DNA of 64,000 nucleotides from Candidatus Lightella neohaematopini (GTDB taxonomy: Bacteria > Pseudomonadota > Gammaproteobacteria > Enterobacterales > Enterobacteriaceae): positions 152,027 to 216,026 of the forward strand of contig JAOBJO010000001.1 of NCBI GenBank assembly GCA_025728535.1, in the 5' to 3' direction. Shown here one piece after another: positions 1 to 8,830 of this stretch (positions within the stretch are counted from its first letter, which is position 1; every line of letters starts with the position of its first letter). Position numbers and translations under genes: made by a program. A model generated the notes under the pieces. The model searched no databases. It was not told the origin of the DNA and saw only the letters and a program-made list of their open reading frames with translations.

Positions 1-794
1 GTAATAATAATTTTCATAATATAATTAATTTATTTAAAACAAATGATTTATTTAGTCATAAACAATGTTTTATTATTATGATAAATCATGTTTATGAAAA
101 TAATTTAAAAAAAGAATTTATATTATTATGTACTAAATTAGTAAATATTAAATTACGTATCGTACTATACTGTCAAGATGATTATAGTAACATAATTAAT
201 TATTCTAAATATAATTTAACGAATGTATTGATAGTAGATTGTAATATCATACCTAAAAACAGACTATGTAATTGGCTAAAATTTTATTCTTATAATAATC
301 ATGTTATATTAAATAAATATTGTTTTAAATATTTAGAAAAATTATATAATTTCGATCTAGAATTCATAATTAATTTAATAAAAGTATTAAAAATAGCGTA
401 TCCAGATAATTATAATATTAATATTGATGATATCAATGTTTATCTGTATAAAAATAATAAAGATTTTTATAAATTAAATAAAGCAATTAATTCTTTATTT
501 ACAAAGAAAGATATGAACATAATTAGTGTTATGAAATTATTATTTAATTATCAAGAAGAAGCAGGTATATTAATTCGTATAATACAAAATAAGATAGTAT
601 CAATTATTAATAATAGTCAATTATATATAACAAAAAATAATGATAACATTAGTTATAATTTATGTTATAATTATAAAAAGATCAAAGATATTATTAATAT
701 AATTTATAATATGGAAATTGATATAAAATATTGTGGAAATAAACTATTTCTTATCAATATTATTAGATTAGTAATTCTGATATATTATAATTAA
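1..794 (+). CDS. holA: DNA polymerase III delta subunit, 5' end cut off by window edge
   Basis: The delta subunit of the clamp loader opens the beta sliding clamp for DNA polymerase III. The frame is open from base 3, upstream of the first in-frame ATG at 78, and those upstream codons (ending NDLFSHKQCF) align with the E. coli HolA N-terminal domain, so the true start lies outside the window. About 264 residues are visible against about 343 in E. coli. The C-terminal part aligns over the LRRW-like segment (NRLCNWLKF) and the EAGILIRIIQ stretch (E. coli EPVILLRTLQ). It lies upstream of lipB-lipA, the same general neighbourhood as in E. coli. The protein is very Asn/Lys/Ile rich, and identification rests on colinear weak similarity plus context. 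Confidence 0.8.
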   Translation, partial: NNNFHNIINLFKTNDLFSHKQCFIIMINHVYENNLKKEFILLCTKLVNIKLRIVLYCQDDYSNIINYSKYNLTNVLIVDCNIIPKNRLCNWLKFYSYNNHVILNKYCFKYLEKLYNFDLEFIINLIKVLKIAYPDNYNINIDDINVYLYKNNKDFYKLNKAINSLFTKKDMNIISVMKLLFNYQEEAGILIRIIQNKIVSIINNSQLYITKNNDNISYNLCYNYKKIKDIINIIYNMEIDIKYCGNKLFLINIIRLVILIYYN

Positions 795-883
795 TTTCTA
801 ATAGCACTTAGTTTTTATATTTACTAGTGATGTTGTTTTTATGTTATGTTTATATTTTGTTAATCATCTAGATTAGACACTAA

Positions 884-1527
884 ATGTTATCAAATACTAT
901 AATTATAAGAAAATTTGGACTACAGCCGTACAAAAAAATTTTATCATTGATGCAAACATTAACTAAAAATCGTAATTGTAATACTGTTGACGAAGTTTGG
1001 TTACTACAACATTATCCAGTATTTACGTATGGTTATAATTATTATAATAATTATGGGTTAGCTATACATAATATTCCAGTTATTAAAGCTGATCGGGGTG
1101 GTAAAATTACATTTCATGGTCCAGGACAACAAATTATGTATGTATTAATAGACTTACATCGAAGAAAAATTAGTGTTAATTATTTTATTCATATATTAAA
1201 TTATATAGTAATTAATACTCTGAAAAAAATAGGAATATATTCTTACTTCTCTAAAAACATGCCTGGTATATATGTATTAAAAAAAAAATCTGTTCTATTG
1301 GATTGAGAATAAGTAGAGGATGTTCATCTCATGGTATAGCTATAAATGTATTAATGGATTTAACACCATTTAATTACATAAATCCATGTGGTTATAGTAA
1401 ACTACATATGACACAAGTAAATGATATTGTATCTAATGTAGATTTATTTATTATATCTAAATTATTAATAAAAGAATTTTTAAGTATACTTAATATTAGT
1501 AATATTAAATATTATAACTATTTATAA
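884..1527 (+). CDS. lipB: Octanoyl-ACP:protein octanoyltransferase LipB, frameshifted in an A10 tract
   Basis: LipB moves octanoate from acyl carrier protein to lipoyl domains, the first step of lipoate formation. The first frame (884-1306) carries the N-terminal part with [14 protein letters not shown]. The second frame (from about 1288 to 1527) carries [16 protein letters not shown] and the active-site INPCGY. The two frames meet in a run of ten A (1279-1288). Adding one A restores a 214-residue protein in which the catalytic Lys falls at position 135 and the catalytic Cys at 169, exactly the E. coli numbering (family knowledge). As written the frame ends at TGA 1304-1306. lipA follows 12 nt later. 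It is either a fresh pseudogene, a sequencing error, or a gene rescued by polymerase slippage. Confidence 0.9.
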
Positions 1528-1539
1528 TATTATTATGTT

Positions 1540-2424
1540 ATGACAGATAAAAATTACCCACTAAATAAACCTGATTGGTTAAAAATTAAGGTTCCGAAAG
1601 AATATAACAATATAAAAAATACTGAAAGTATTATAAACTATTATCGTGTTAATACAATATGTAAAGCTGCTAATTGTCCTAATATTATTAATTGTTTTAG
1701 TCATGGTGTTGCTACATTCTTAATTTTAGGTAATTTATGTACTCGTCATTGTAAATTTTGTAATGTTAAACATGGTTTTCCTAATAAACCTGATGATGAT
1801 GAACCAAATAGATTAGCTAAAGCTGTACATCAAATGAAATTAAAACATGTAGTTCTTACTTCTGTTAATAGAGATGATTTATATGACGGTGGAGCTAGTC
1901 ATTTTGCTAAATGTATTGATACTATCAAAAAATACAATAGTAAGACTAATATAGAAATATTAGTACCAGATTTTCGTAATTGTGTAAAAATAGCATTAGA
2001 TCTATTTAAAGAATCATTACCAGATATATTTAGTCATAATATCGAGAGTGTACCAAGATTATATTCTTTTATCAAACCTGGTTTTAATTATATAAATTCT
2101 TTAAAATTATTAAGATTATTTAAAATTAGATATCCTAACATACCAACTAAATCTAGTATTATTGTTGGATTAGGTGAAACTTTAGAAGAAATAATAAATA
2201 CTATGTACGATTTATATAATAATGGAGTAAGTTTACTTACTATAGGCCAATACTTACAACCAACAAATAAACATATATCTGTAAAACGTTTTTTCAGTAA
2301 AAAAGAATTCTCTTTCCTTAAAAAGGAAGCTTTAATTATTGGTTTTAGCTATGTTGCTAGCGGGCCACTAATTAGATCATCTTATAAGGCAGACTTACAA
2401 TTATGTAACATATCAATAGATTAA
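1540..2424 (+). CDS. lipA: Lipoyl synthase (radical SAM)
   Basis: LipA inserts two sulfurs into octanoyl groups made by LipB on PDH, OGDH and GcvH lipoyl domains. It is a 294-residue protein. The auxiliary cluster cysteines are C41, C46 and C52 (CKAANCPNIINC) and the radical SAM CxxxCxxC cysteines are C67, C71 and C74 (CTRHCKFC). The C-terminal RSSY serine motif is present. The protein starts about 27 residues later than E. coli LipA, which removes only the variable N-terminus. It directly follows the frameshifted lipB, so lipoate synthesis depends on whether lipB is still expressed. Confidence 0.97.
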   Translation: MTDKNYPLNKPDWLKIKVPKEYNNIKNTESIINYYRVNTICKAANCPNIINCFSHGVATFLILGNLCTRHCKFCNVKHGFPNKPDDDEPNRLAKAVHQMKLKHVVLTSVNRDDLYDGGASHFAKCIDTIKKYNSKTNIEILVPDFRNCVKIALDLFKESLPDIFSHNIESVPRLYSFIKPGFNYINSLKLLRLFKIRYPNIPTKSSIIVGLGETLEEIINTMYDLYNNGVSLLTIGQYLQPTNKHISVKRFFSKKEFSFLKKEALIIGFSYVASGPLIRSSYKADLQLCNISID

Positions 2425-2460
2425 ATAACTAGTTATTAAATATCCTGCTAATTAGATTTT

Positions 2461-3315
2461 TTAATTCTTAATAATATAAGAATATATAATTATAACTATA
2501 CCTATAATCAACATAGGTATAGATAATATCTGACCAATACTTAAAGTATAAGTAAATATATTAATATCAATGGATTGACGAAAGTTTTCTACTAGAATAC
2601 GAAATAAACTATAACATACTAAAAATAAGCCAGAAATACTACCAACTGGTAATTGAAAATATTTTTTTAAAATTTTGATTATAAAAAATAACAAAACACC
2701 TTCAGTAATAAATTCATATAATTGTGACGGATGTCTTGGTAAAGCATGATAAAAATAAAAAAATTGTTTTAATTTATAATTACATGATAATGCAATTAAA
2801 TCATCATAATAAGCATTAGGAAATATTACAGCTAACGGAGCATAATTATTAATTATTTTTCCCCATAACTCACCATTAATAAAATTTCCTAACCTACCAA
2901 TTCCTAAACCAAATGGAATAGTGGGAGTAATAATATCAGTTAAATAAAAAAATTTTACATTATTTCTACATGAGAAAATTTTTATTACTAAAATAGCTCC
3001 AATTAATCCACCATGGAATGACATTCCTCCATTCCAAACTTTAAATAAAATTAATGGATCACATATTATTATGTGTGGACTATAAAATATTATATAACCT
3101 ATCCTACCACCAATTAATAAACCTAAAAAACAATAGTATAATAAATTATCTAATTTATATTTATCAATTAACAGATTATTATTTTTCTTTATTAATTTAT
3201 ATCTAGTATAAAAAAACGCTAGTATATACATTAATCCATACCATCTAACAGATATAAAACTAATATTAAATATGACCGGATTAATTTTATTAATAAATAA
3301 AATACTGTATTTCAT
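2461..3315 (-). CDS. lgt: Prolipoprotein diacylglyceryl transferase
   Basis: Lgt transfers diacylglycerol from phosphatidylglycerol to the lipobox cysteine of prolipoproteins in the inner membrane. The 284 residues align end to end with E. coli Lgt (291). The signature GRLGNFINGELWG is intact, as are SFHGGLIG and the RHPSQLYE segment, and the protein is hydrophobic throughout. It converges on lipA with only 36 nt between stops. Its retention fits the presence of the lipoprotein gene lpoB in this window. BamD, the other expected client, has no clear lipobox. Confidence 0.97.
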   Translation of the reverse strand: MKYSILFINKINPVIFNISFISVRWYGLMYILAFFYTRYKLIKKNNNLLIDKYKLDNLLYYCFLGLLIGGRIGYIIFYSPHIIICDPLILFKVWNGGMSFHGGLIGAILVIKIFSCRNNVKFFYLTDIITPTIPFGLGIGRLGNFINGELWGKIINNYAPLAVIFPNAYYDDLIALSCNYKLKQFFYFYHALPRHPSQLYEFITEGVLLFFIIKILKKYFQLPVGSISGLFLVCYSLFRILVENFRQSIDINIFTYTLSIGQILSIPMLIIGIVIIIYSYIIKN

Positions 3316-3352
3316 AATTTTTAATATTTTTTTACTTTAAAAAGTATTATTT

Positions 3353-5197
3353 TTATGATTTAATTACTTTATATTTTTTATATTTACTACAAAAATTATT
3401 TTTTTTTCTTAATTTTTTATTTTTATTATAACAAATTAATTTATTTATACGAATAAATACACATTTAATAAAATTAAAAAAAAATACCAATAAATTTATT
3501 TTTTTACAAAAATATCTTTTTTTCAATAGAGAATTTTTAGTTTTTGAAATATTTGATGTATTATAATTTTTATATTTTGATAAGTTATTAATTTTATTAT
3601 ATTTAATATGAGATATTTTACTACTATCTGATTTTAGTATAATCTTATTATCTAAGTAATGAAAATTTTTTATTGTGTATAATTTAGAAGAAAAATAGTT
3701 TACATTCGGTAATTTTTCTCCCTTACGTAATCTTAATACTATAAAATGTGGAGTTTGCATTTTATCATCTGGAACTATTATAGTTCGTACTCCTCCTTGT
3801 CTTTTTTCAATTGCACTTACTTCTGCCCGTTTTTCATTTAGTAAATAAGAAGCAATTGGTACAGGAGCGATTGCTCTTACTTCATAAGTATTTTCTTTTA
3901 AAGCTTCTTCTTCTATTAATCTTAGTATTGATAAAGATAAAGATTCATTATCTCTAATATGACCTGTACCATTACATCTAGGGCAAATATAATGACTTGA
4001 TTCTCTTAATGATGGGCTAAGACGTTGTCTAGATAATTCTAATAATCCAAATCTAGAAATCCGTCCTATTTGAATACGTGCTCGATCAATACGAACAGCT
4101 TCTTTTAAAGAATTTTCTACCTCTCTACGATGAGAAAAATTAGACATATCAATAAAATCAATGACAATTAATCCACCTAAATCTCGTAATCTTAATTGAC
4201 GAGCTATTTCAATAGTTGCTTCTATATTAGTATTAAAAGCAGTTTCTTCTATATCTAATCCTTTTGTTGATTTAGCTGAATTAATATCAACTGCTGTTAG
4301 TGCTTCTGCTGTGTCAATTATAATTGATCCTCCAGATGGTAAAAGTACTTTACGTTGAAAAGCTGACTCAATTTGTGATTCAATATGATAATGACTAAAT
4401 AATGGAATATCACCATTATATAATTTAATTTTATTGATAAAATCTGGCCTACCTAAAGTATTAATGTGTTCTTTTGCTATATTTAATGTATCCTTATCAT
4501 CAATTAATATTTCTCTTATATCAGGTCGTAAATAATCTCTAAAAGCACGTACTATTACATTACTATCTTGATGAATTAAAAAAGGTGCTTGTTTTTTACT
4601 AGCAATTTTTTTTATCATTTGCCAATGTTTTAATCTTAATGATAAATCCCACTGTAATGCTTCTATTGGTTTACCAATACCTGCAGTTCTTATAATAATA
4701 CTCATACCAATTGGTATTTCTAGTATTGATAATATTTTTTTTAGTGCAACTCTATCATAACCTTCTATTCTTCTAGAAATACCAATTGGACGAGGATTAT
4801 TTGGCATTAATACTAAATAGCTACCAGCTAAATTAATAAAAGTAGTTAATACAGCTCCTTTACTACCTCTTTCTTCTTTATGAATTTGTATAATAATTTC
4901 TTGTCCTTCAAATAAAATATCTTTTATATTTTTTTTGTTAAAAAAATGATTTTTATCATTTATAAAGTACTCTTTAGAAATCTCTTTAAATGGAAGAAAT
5001 CCATTTTTTTCTGTTCCGTAATCTACAAATACAGCTTCTAAACTAGGTTCTATACGAGATATTTTACCTTTGTAAATATTAGATTTTTTTTGTTCGTATC
5101 CAAAATTTTCAATATTTAAATCATATAATTGTTGCCCATCTACTAATGCTATACGTAATTCTTCCTTTTGTGTTGCATTAATTAACATTCTTTTCAT
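3353..5197 (-). CDS. rne: Ribonuclease E, catalytic half plus short basic tail
   Basis: RNase E is the main endoribonuclease for mRNA decay and RNA processing. The N-terminus starts MKRMLINATQKEELRIALVDG, nearly identical to E. coli RNase E rather than RNase G. It carries the S1 domain (about residues 36-119), the DNase I-like active site aspartates (in TAVDINSA and IVIDFIDM) and the zinc-link CPRCNGTG. The protein is 614 residues against about 1061, so the scaffold that binds RhlB, enolase and PNPase is missing. Its last 120 or so residues are Lys/Asn rich with one hydrophobic stretch (INLLVFFFNFIKCVF), possibly replacing the membrane-binding segment A. It is divergent from rpmF, as rne is from the rluC-rpmF group in E. 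coli. Confidence 0.95.
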   Translation of the reverse strand: MKRMLINATQKEELRIALVDGQQLYDLNIENFGYEQKKSNIYKGKISRIEPSLEAVFVDYGTEKNGFLPFKEISKEYFINDKNHFFNKKNIKDILFEGQEIIIQIHKEERGSKGAVLTTFINLAGSYLVLMPNNPRPIGISRRIEGYDRVALKKILSILEIPIGMSIIIRTAGIGKPIEALQWDLSLRLKHWQMIKKIASKKQAPFLIHQDSNVIVRAFRDYLRPDIREILIDDKDTLNIAKEHINTLGRPDFINKIKLYNGDIPLFSHYHIESQIESAFQRKVLLPSGGSIIIDTAEALTAVDINSAKSTKGLDIEETAFNTNIEATIEIARQLRLRDLGGLIVIDFIDMSNFSHRREVENSLKEAVRIDRARIQIGRISRFGLLELSRQRLSPSLRESSHYICPRCNGTGHIRDNESLSLSILRLIEEEALKENTYEVRAIAPVPIASYLLNEKRAEVSAIEKRQGGVRTIIVPDDKMQTPHFIVLRLRKGEKLPNVNYFSSKLYTIKNFHYLDNKIILKSDSSKISHIKYNKINNLSKYKNYNTSNISKTKNSLLKKRYFCKKINLLVFFFNFIKCVFIRINKLICYNKNKKLRKKNNFCSKYKKYKVIKS

Positions 5198-5553
5198 TTA
5201 GTATTACTCATATTTAATAATTATATGAATGATATATTAACTATATTAAAAAATAATTAATTGACATATTGTTACAATTAAATGTTAAGTTTAGTAACTT
5301 TAGAATATTATAATCATCGATATTATTATAGTTAATATTATAAAAATTTTTATATATAATATATTATTATAACAACATAAAAATATTAATTTTTATTAAA
5401 TAAATTTAATTAAAAATAAGATACTAATTTACTAAATTATATTGTACAATAATACTGTGGTTATTTGTTGTAGTTAATATTTAACTATTCAATGTTAGTA
5501 ATTATTAATTATCTAATTTTATTAAAGTTTATTTTACAGTGTAGGAATTGTTT
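5198..5553. other. Divergent intergenic region between rne and rpmF
   Basis: About 355 nt with no reading frame I can recognise. In E. coli this interval holds rluC, yceF and yceD; I see no convincing remnant of them. It must contain the start signals for rne (minus) and for the rpmF-fab run (plus). A perfect TATAAT lies at 5309-5314 and a TTGACA at 5261-5266, but they are not correctly spaced for each other. Such matches are expected by chance in DNA this AT rich, so I do not assign a promoter. Confidence 0.6.
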
Positions 5554-5727
5554 ATGGCTGTTCAACAGAGTAGATCAACAAGATCAAAAAGAGGTATGAG
5601 AAGATCTCATCATGCATTATCTAGTATAAATTTATCATTTAATAAATATTCAAATGAAGTACATTTAAGACATCATATTACGCCTAATAAAATTTATAGA
5701 AAGTATAAATTATTTACTAGTAAATAA
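5554..5727 (+). CDS. rpmF: Ribosomal protein bL32
   Basis: Large-subunit ribosomal protein of 57 residues, the same length as E. coli L32. It begins [20 protein letters not shown] and contains the conserved HLRHHIT. An AGGA Shine-Dalgarno (5543-5546) lies 7 nt before the ATG. It heads the fatty-acid gene run as in E. coli, but plsX, which normally sits between rpmF and fabH, is missing: the gap to fabH is only 68 nt. The zinc cysteines found in some L32 proteins are absent, as in E. coli. Confidence 0.97.
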   Translation: MAVQQSRSTRSKRGMRRSHHALSSINLSFNKYSNEVHLRHHITPNKIYRKYKLFTSK

Positions 5728-5734
5728 ATTAACA

Positions 5735-5765
5735 AAATAAATATGGTTATTTATTTAATTTTGTT
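5735..5765 (+). terminator. Possible AT-only hairpin after rpmF
   Basis: Seven nucleotides after the rpmF stop there is a perfect 9-bp inverted repeat (AAATAAATA at 5735-5743 and TATTTATTT at 5748-5756) with a TGGT loop, followed by a T-rich stretch. It could be a weak terminator or attenuator between rpmF and fabH. The stem has no G-C pair, so it would be unstable, and chance inverted repeats are common in DNA of this composition. Confidence 0.22.
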
Positions 5766-5795
5766 TTATTAATTAAAATATAAATATTTACATTC

Positions 5796-6746
5796 ATGTT
5801 TACTAAGATTATTGGTACTGGTAGTTATTTACCAAAAAATATTAGATCTAATAATGATCTAGAAAAAATAATTAATACTTCTGATGAATGGATTATTACT
5901 AGAACTGGTATTAAAACAAGACATATAGCAGATGTGAATGATACTGTATCTAGTATGGGTAGTTACGCAGCAAAAAAAGCATTAACGATGGCTGGTATTA
6001 ACTTTAATCAGATTGATATGATTATTACAGCTACAACGACATCTAGCCATGCCTTTCCTAGTTCTGCTTGTCAAATTCAATTTAATTTAAATATTAATAA
6101 TAGTATATCTTTTGATATAGCTGCTGCTTGTACTGGATTTATATATGGATTAAGCATTGCTGATAGTTATATTAGAAATGGGTTAATTAATTATGCATTA
6201 GTTGTTGGTTCTGATATCTTAAGTAAGACTATAGATATTAGTGATAGAGAAGCAATAGTATTGTTTGGTGATGGTGCTGGAGCTGCTGTACTTTGTAAAT
6301 CTAATACTCCTGGTATTATATCTACTAATTTAAGTGCAAATAGCACATATGGCCATTTATTATCACTACCGTATTATAATTACGATTATAAAACAATACC
6401 TACTTTAAAAATGTTTGGTAATGAAGTATTTAAAATCGCAATAAATAAAATGGTAGATTTAGTTAATGAAACACTATATATAAATAAAATTAATATTAGT
6501 AATATTGATTGGTTTATACCACATCAATCTAATTTACGTATGATTACAGCTATTTCTAAAAAATTAAATATAGAGATGAAAAAAATTATTATTACCATTA
6601 ATAAACATGGTAATACTTCAGCTGCTTCTATTCCTTTAGCTTTAGATGAAGCTATAAGAGATGGTAGAATAAAATTAAATGATCTTATATTGTTAAAAGC
6701 GTTTGGTGGTGGATTTACGTGGGGATCAATTTTATTAAGGTTTTAA
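5796..6746 (+). CDS. fabH: 3-oxoacyl-ACP synthase III
   Basis: FabH starts fatty acid synthesis by condensing acetyl-CoA with malonyl-ACP. It has 316 residues (E. coli 317). The catalytic triad is intact: Cys112 in AAACTGF, His in WFIPHQSN and Asn in KHGNTSAAS. The C-terminal GGGFTWGS is present. fabD follows 3 nt after the stop, so they are probably cotranscribed. It lies directly after rpmF because plsX has been lost from the locus. Confidence 0.98.
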   Translation: MFTKIIGTGSYLPKNIRSNNDLEKIINTSDEWIITRTGIKTRHIADVNDTVSSMGSYAAKKALTMAGINFNQIDMIITATTTSSHAFPSSACQIQFNLNINNSISFDIAAACTGFIYGLSIADSYIRNGLINYALVVGSDILSKTIDISDREAIVLFGDGAGAAVLCKSNTPGIISTNLSANSTYGHLLSLPYYNYDYKTIPTLKMFGNEVFKIAINKMVDLVNETLYINKINISNIDWFIPHQSNLRMITAISKKLNIEMKKIIITINKHGNTSAASIPLALDEAIRDGRIKLNDLILLKAFGGGFTWGSILLRF

Positions 6747-6749
6747 TTA

Positions 6750-7688
6750 ATGAACAATATTGCATTAGTTTTTCCAGGACAAGGAATCCAATCTATTGGA
6801 ATGTTAAATAAATTTAGTGATTTTTGCCCATTAATAAAAAATACTTTTAATGAAGCATCAACAGTACTAAATTATGATCTATGGTACCTGTTAAATTATG
6901 GTCCAGTTAAAGAATTAAATAAAACTTATTTAACTCAACCAGTTATATTAACCGCTTGTGTTTCTATATGGCGTATATGGAATACTTTTTGTAAAGTAAA
7001 ACCAATAATAGTTGCAGGTCATAGTTTGGGTGAGTATACAGCTTTAGTGTGTAATGGTTGTTTAGATTTTAATTTAGCATTAAAAATAGTGTATTTTAGA
7101 GGAAAATTAATGCAAAAATTTACATCTAGTGGAATTATGTTAGCTGTTATTGGTTTAGACAAACATAAAATTAGTTATGCATGTAAACAAGCAGCAAAAA
7201 ATCAAGTAGTAGTACCATCGAATTATAATTCATATAATCAAATTGTGATTTCCGGACATAAGTCAGCGGTGTTACGTGCTGAATTAATATGTAAAAAACT
7301 TGGTGCTAAATATACAAAAATATTACCTATTAGTGTTCCATCGCACTGTATTTTAATGAAACCGGTAGCAAAAATTTTTAGAAGATATTTAGAGAAAATT
7401 CAATTTAATAATTTTACAATACCAATTATTCATAATACTCACAGTAGTATAAATAGTTGTAATAAAAAAATATTTAAATTATTAGCTAAGCAATTATACT
7501 ATCCAGTAGATTGGGTTAAAATAATTAATTATATTGTAAAAATAATTAAAGTGAATAAAATAATAGAAATTAGTCCTATTAATGTACTTACTAAGTTTAA
7601 TATTAATATAACTTATAATAATGTATTTTGTGTTAGTATAAATAGTACTAAACTACTAATAGATTTAGCAAAAAAAATTAATACATGA
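6750..7688 (+). CDS. fabD: Malonyl CoA-ACP transacylase
   Basis: FabD loads malonate from malonyl-CoA onto acyl carrier protein. It is a 312-residue protein with the N-terminal FPGQGIQ, the nucleophile elbow GHSLGEY (Ser92, same position as E. coli) and the catalytic His in VPSHCILM. It lies between fabH and fabG with gaps of 3 and 7 nt, in the standard fab operon order. There is no sign of decay in the active site. Confidence 0.98.
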   Translation: MNNIALVFPGQGIQSIGMLNKFSDFCPLIKNTFNEASTVLNYDLWYLLNYGPVKELNKTYLTQPVILTACVSIWRIWNTFCKVKPIIVAGHSLGEYTALVCNGCLDFNLALKIVYFRGKLMQKFTSSGIMLAVIGLDKHKISYACKQAAKNQVVVPSNYNSYNQIVISGHKSAVLRAELICKKLGAKYTKILPISVPSHCILMKPVAKIFRRYLEKIQFNNFTIPIIHNTHSSINSCNKKIFKLLAKQLYYPVDWVKIINYIVKIIKVNKIIEISPINVLTKFNINITYNNVFCVSINSTKLLIDLAKKINT

Positions 7689-7695
7689 GTTAACT

Positions 7696-8427
7696 ATGAA
7701 TAATAATAAAATAGCATTAGTAACAGGAGCTAGTAGAGGTATCGGTTTTGCTATAGCAAAATTATTAGCATTAAATAATTTTACAGTAATTGGTACAGCA
7801 ACTAATAAAAATGGAGTAAATATTATTAATAATTGTCTAGAATCTAATATAATTGGTAAAATACTAGATTTATCTAATTTTAACAGTATTAATAATTTTT
7901 TAAAAAATTTATTTAATGAATTTAATAATATAGATGTATTAGTAAATAATGCTGGTATTACTAATGATAGTCTATTTATACGTATGTCAAATGAATTTTG
8001 GCATTCAGTAATTAATATTAACTTAACATCAATGTTTTATATTACTAAAGCTGTAATAAAACGTATGATAATTAATAAATTCGGTAGAATAATTAATATA
8101 GGTTCAGTTATAAGTAATATTGGTAATATTGGACAAGTAAATTATGCAACTACAAAAGCTGGTATAACTGGATTTAGTAAGTCTTTAGCTAAAGAAGTAT
8201 CAAAATATAATATCACAGTTAATGTAGTATCACCAGGATTTATTATTACAGATATGACAAAAAATTTAAACGATAAACAAAAAAATAGTATATTATCTAA
8301 AATTCCTTTAAATCGTTTTGGTACTCCGGAAGACATTGCGCATGTTGTCTTATTTTTGTCTTCTAATAATGCATCCTATATTACTGGAGAAACTATTAAT
8401 GTAAATGGTGGTATGTATATGGTATAA
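7696..8427 (+). CDS. fabG: 3-oxoacyl-ACP reductase
   Basis: FabG is the NADPH-dependent reductase of the elongation cycle. It is a 243-residue short-chain dehydrogenase with the Rossmann TGASRGIG near residue 10, the NNAG motif, and the catalytic Ser-Tyr-Lys (IGSVISN followed by YATTK). The C-terminal ITGETINVNGGMYM is typical of FabG. It is 7 nt after fabD and 63 nt before acpP. Confidence 0.98.
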   Translation: MNNNKIALVTGASRGIGFAIAKLLALNNFTVIGTATNKNGVNIINNCLESNIIGKILDLSNFNSINNFLKNLFNEFNNIDVLVNNAGITNDSLFIRMSNEFWHSVININLTSMFYITKAVIKRMIINKFGRIINIGSVISNIGNIGQVNYATTKAGITGFSKSLAKEVSKYNITVNVVSPGFIITDMTKNLNDKQKNSILSKIPLNRFGTPEDIAHVVLFLSSNNASYITGETINVNGGMYMV

Positions 8428-8477
8428 TAAAGTTATAATTTATTGATTTATATTAAATTTTATAAAATATAAAAAAA

Positions 8478-8483
8478 AGGTGG
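8478..8483 (+). promoter_or_regulatory. Strong ribosome binding site of acpP
   Basis: AGGTGG lies 7 nt before the acpP ATG. Most genes in this window have no recognisable Shine-Dalgarno, so this site stands out and fits the need for abundant acyl carrier protein. The only comparably strong site I noticed precedes nupC. Confidence 0.7.
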
Positions 8484-8490
8484 TTAAATT

Positions 8491-8730
8491 ATGAATAATG
8501 TAGAAGAACGTGTTAAAAGTATTATAGCTGAACAGTTAAGTATAAAAAAAGAAGACATAGTTAATAGTTCATCATTTGTAGATGATTTAGGAGCTGATTC
8601 ATTAGATACTGTAGAATTAGTTATGGCTTTAGAAGAAGAATTTAATATAGAAATTCCTGATGAAGAAGCTGAAAAAATTACTACTGTACAAGCAGCAATA
8701 GACTTTATTCAGTCACATACTAATGAGTAA
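8491..8730 (+). CDS. acpP: Acyl carrier protein
   Basis: Carries growing acyl chains on a phosphopantetheine arm for fatty acid, lipid and lipoate synthesis. It is an acidic protein of 79 residues (E. coli 78). The modified serine is Ser37 in [18 protein letters not shown]. It is much less eroded than its neighbours and preceded by a strong AGGTGG site. In E. coli fabF follows acpP; here pabC comes next after 100 nt, so fabF has been deleted and elongation must rely on FabB encoded at 50-51 kb. Confidence 0.98.
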   Translation: MNNVEERVKSIIAEQLSIKKEDIVNSSSFVDDLGADSLDTVELVMALEEEFNIEIPDEEAEKITTVQAAIDFIQSHTNE

Positions 8731-8830
8731 ATTACTATTCATTAATAATATTTATTTGGTAAAATACCTTAGTATGTAATTAATAAAGATAATATTTAGT
8801 TTTTAATTTATTTTTTTATAACTACATCTA

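Noticed and set aside
1303..1527. Separate small gene downstream of lipB
   Set aside because: It is the C-terminal third of LipB in another frame, with the active-site Cys.
5261..5314. TTGACA and TATAAT boxes between rne and rpmF
   Set aside because: Spacing is far from 16-18 nt and TATAAT is expected often by chance at this composition.
8142..8336. Minus-strand frame inside fabG
   Set aside because: Shadow of a confidently identified gene; no homology.
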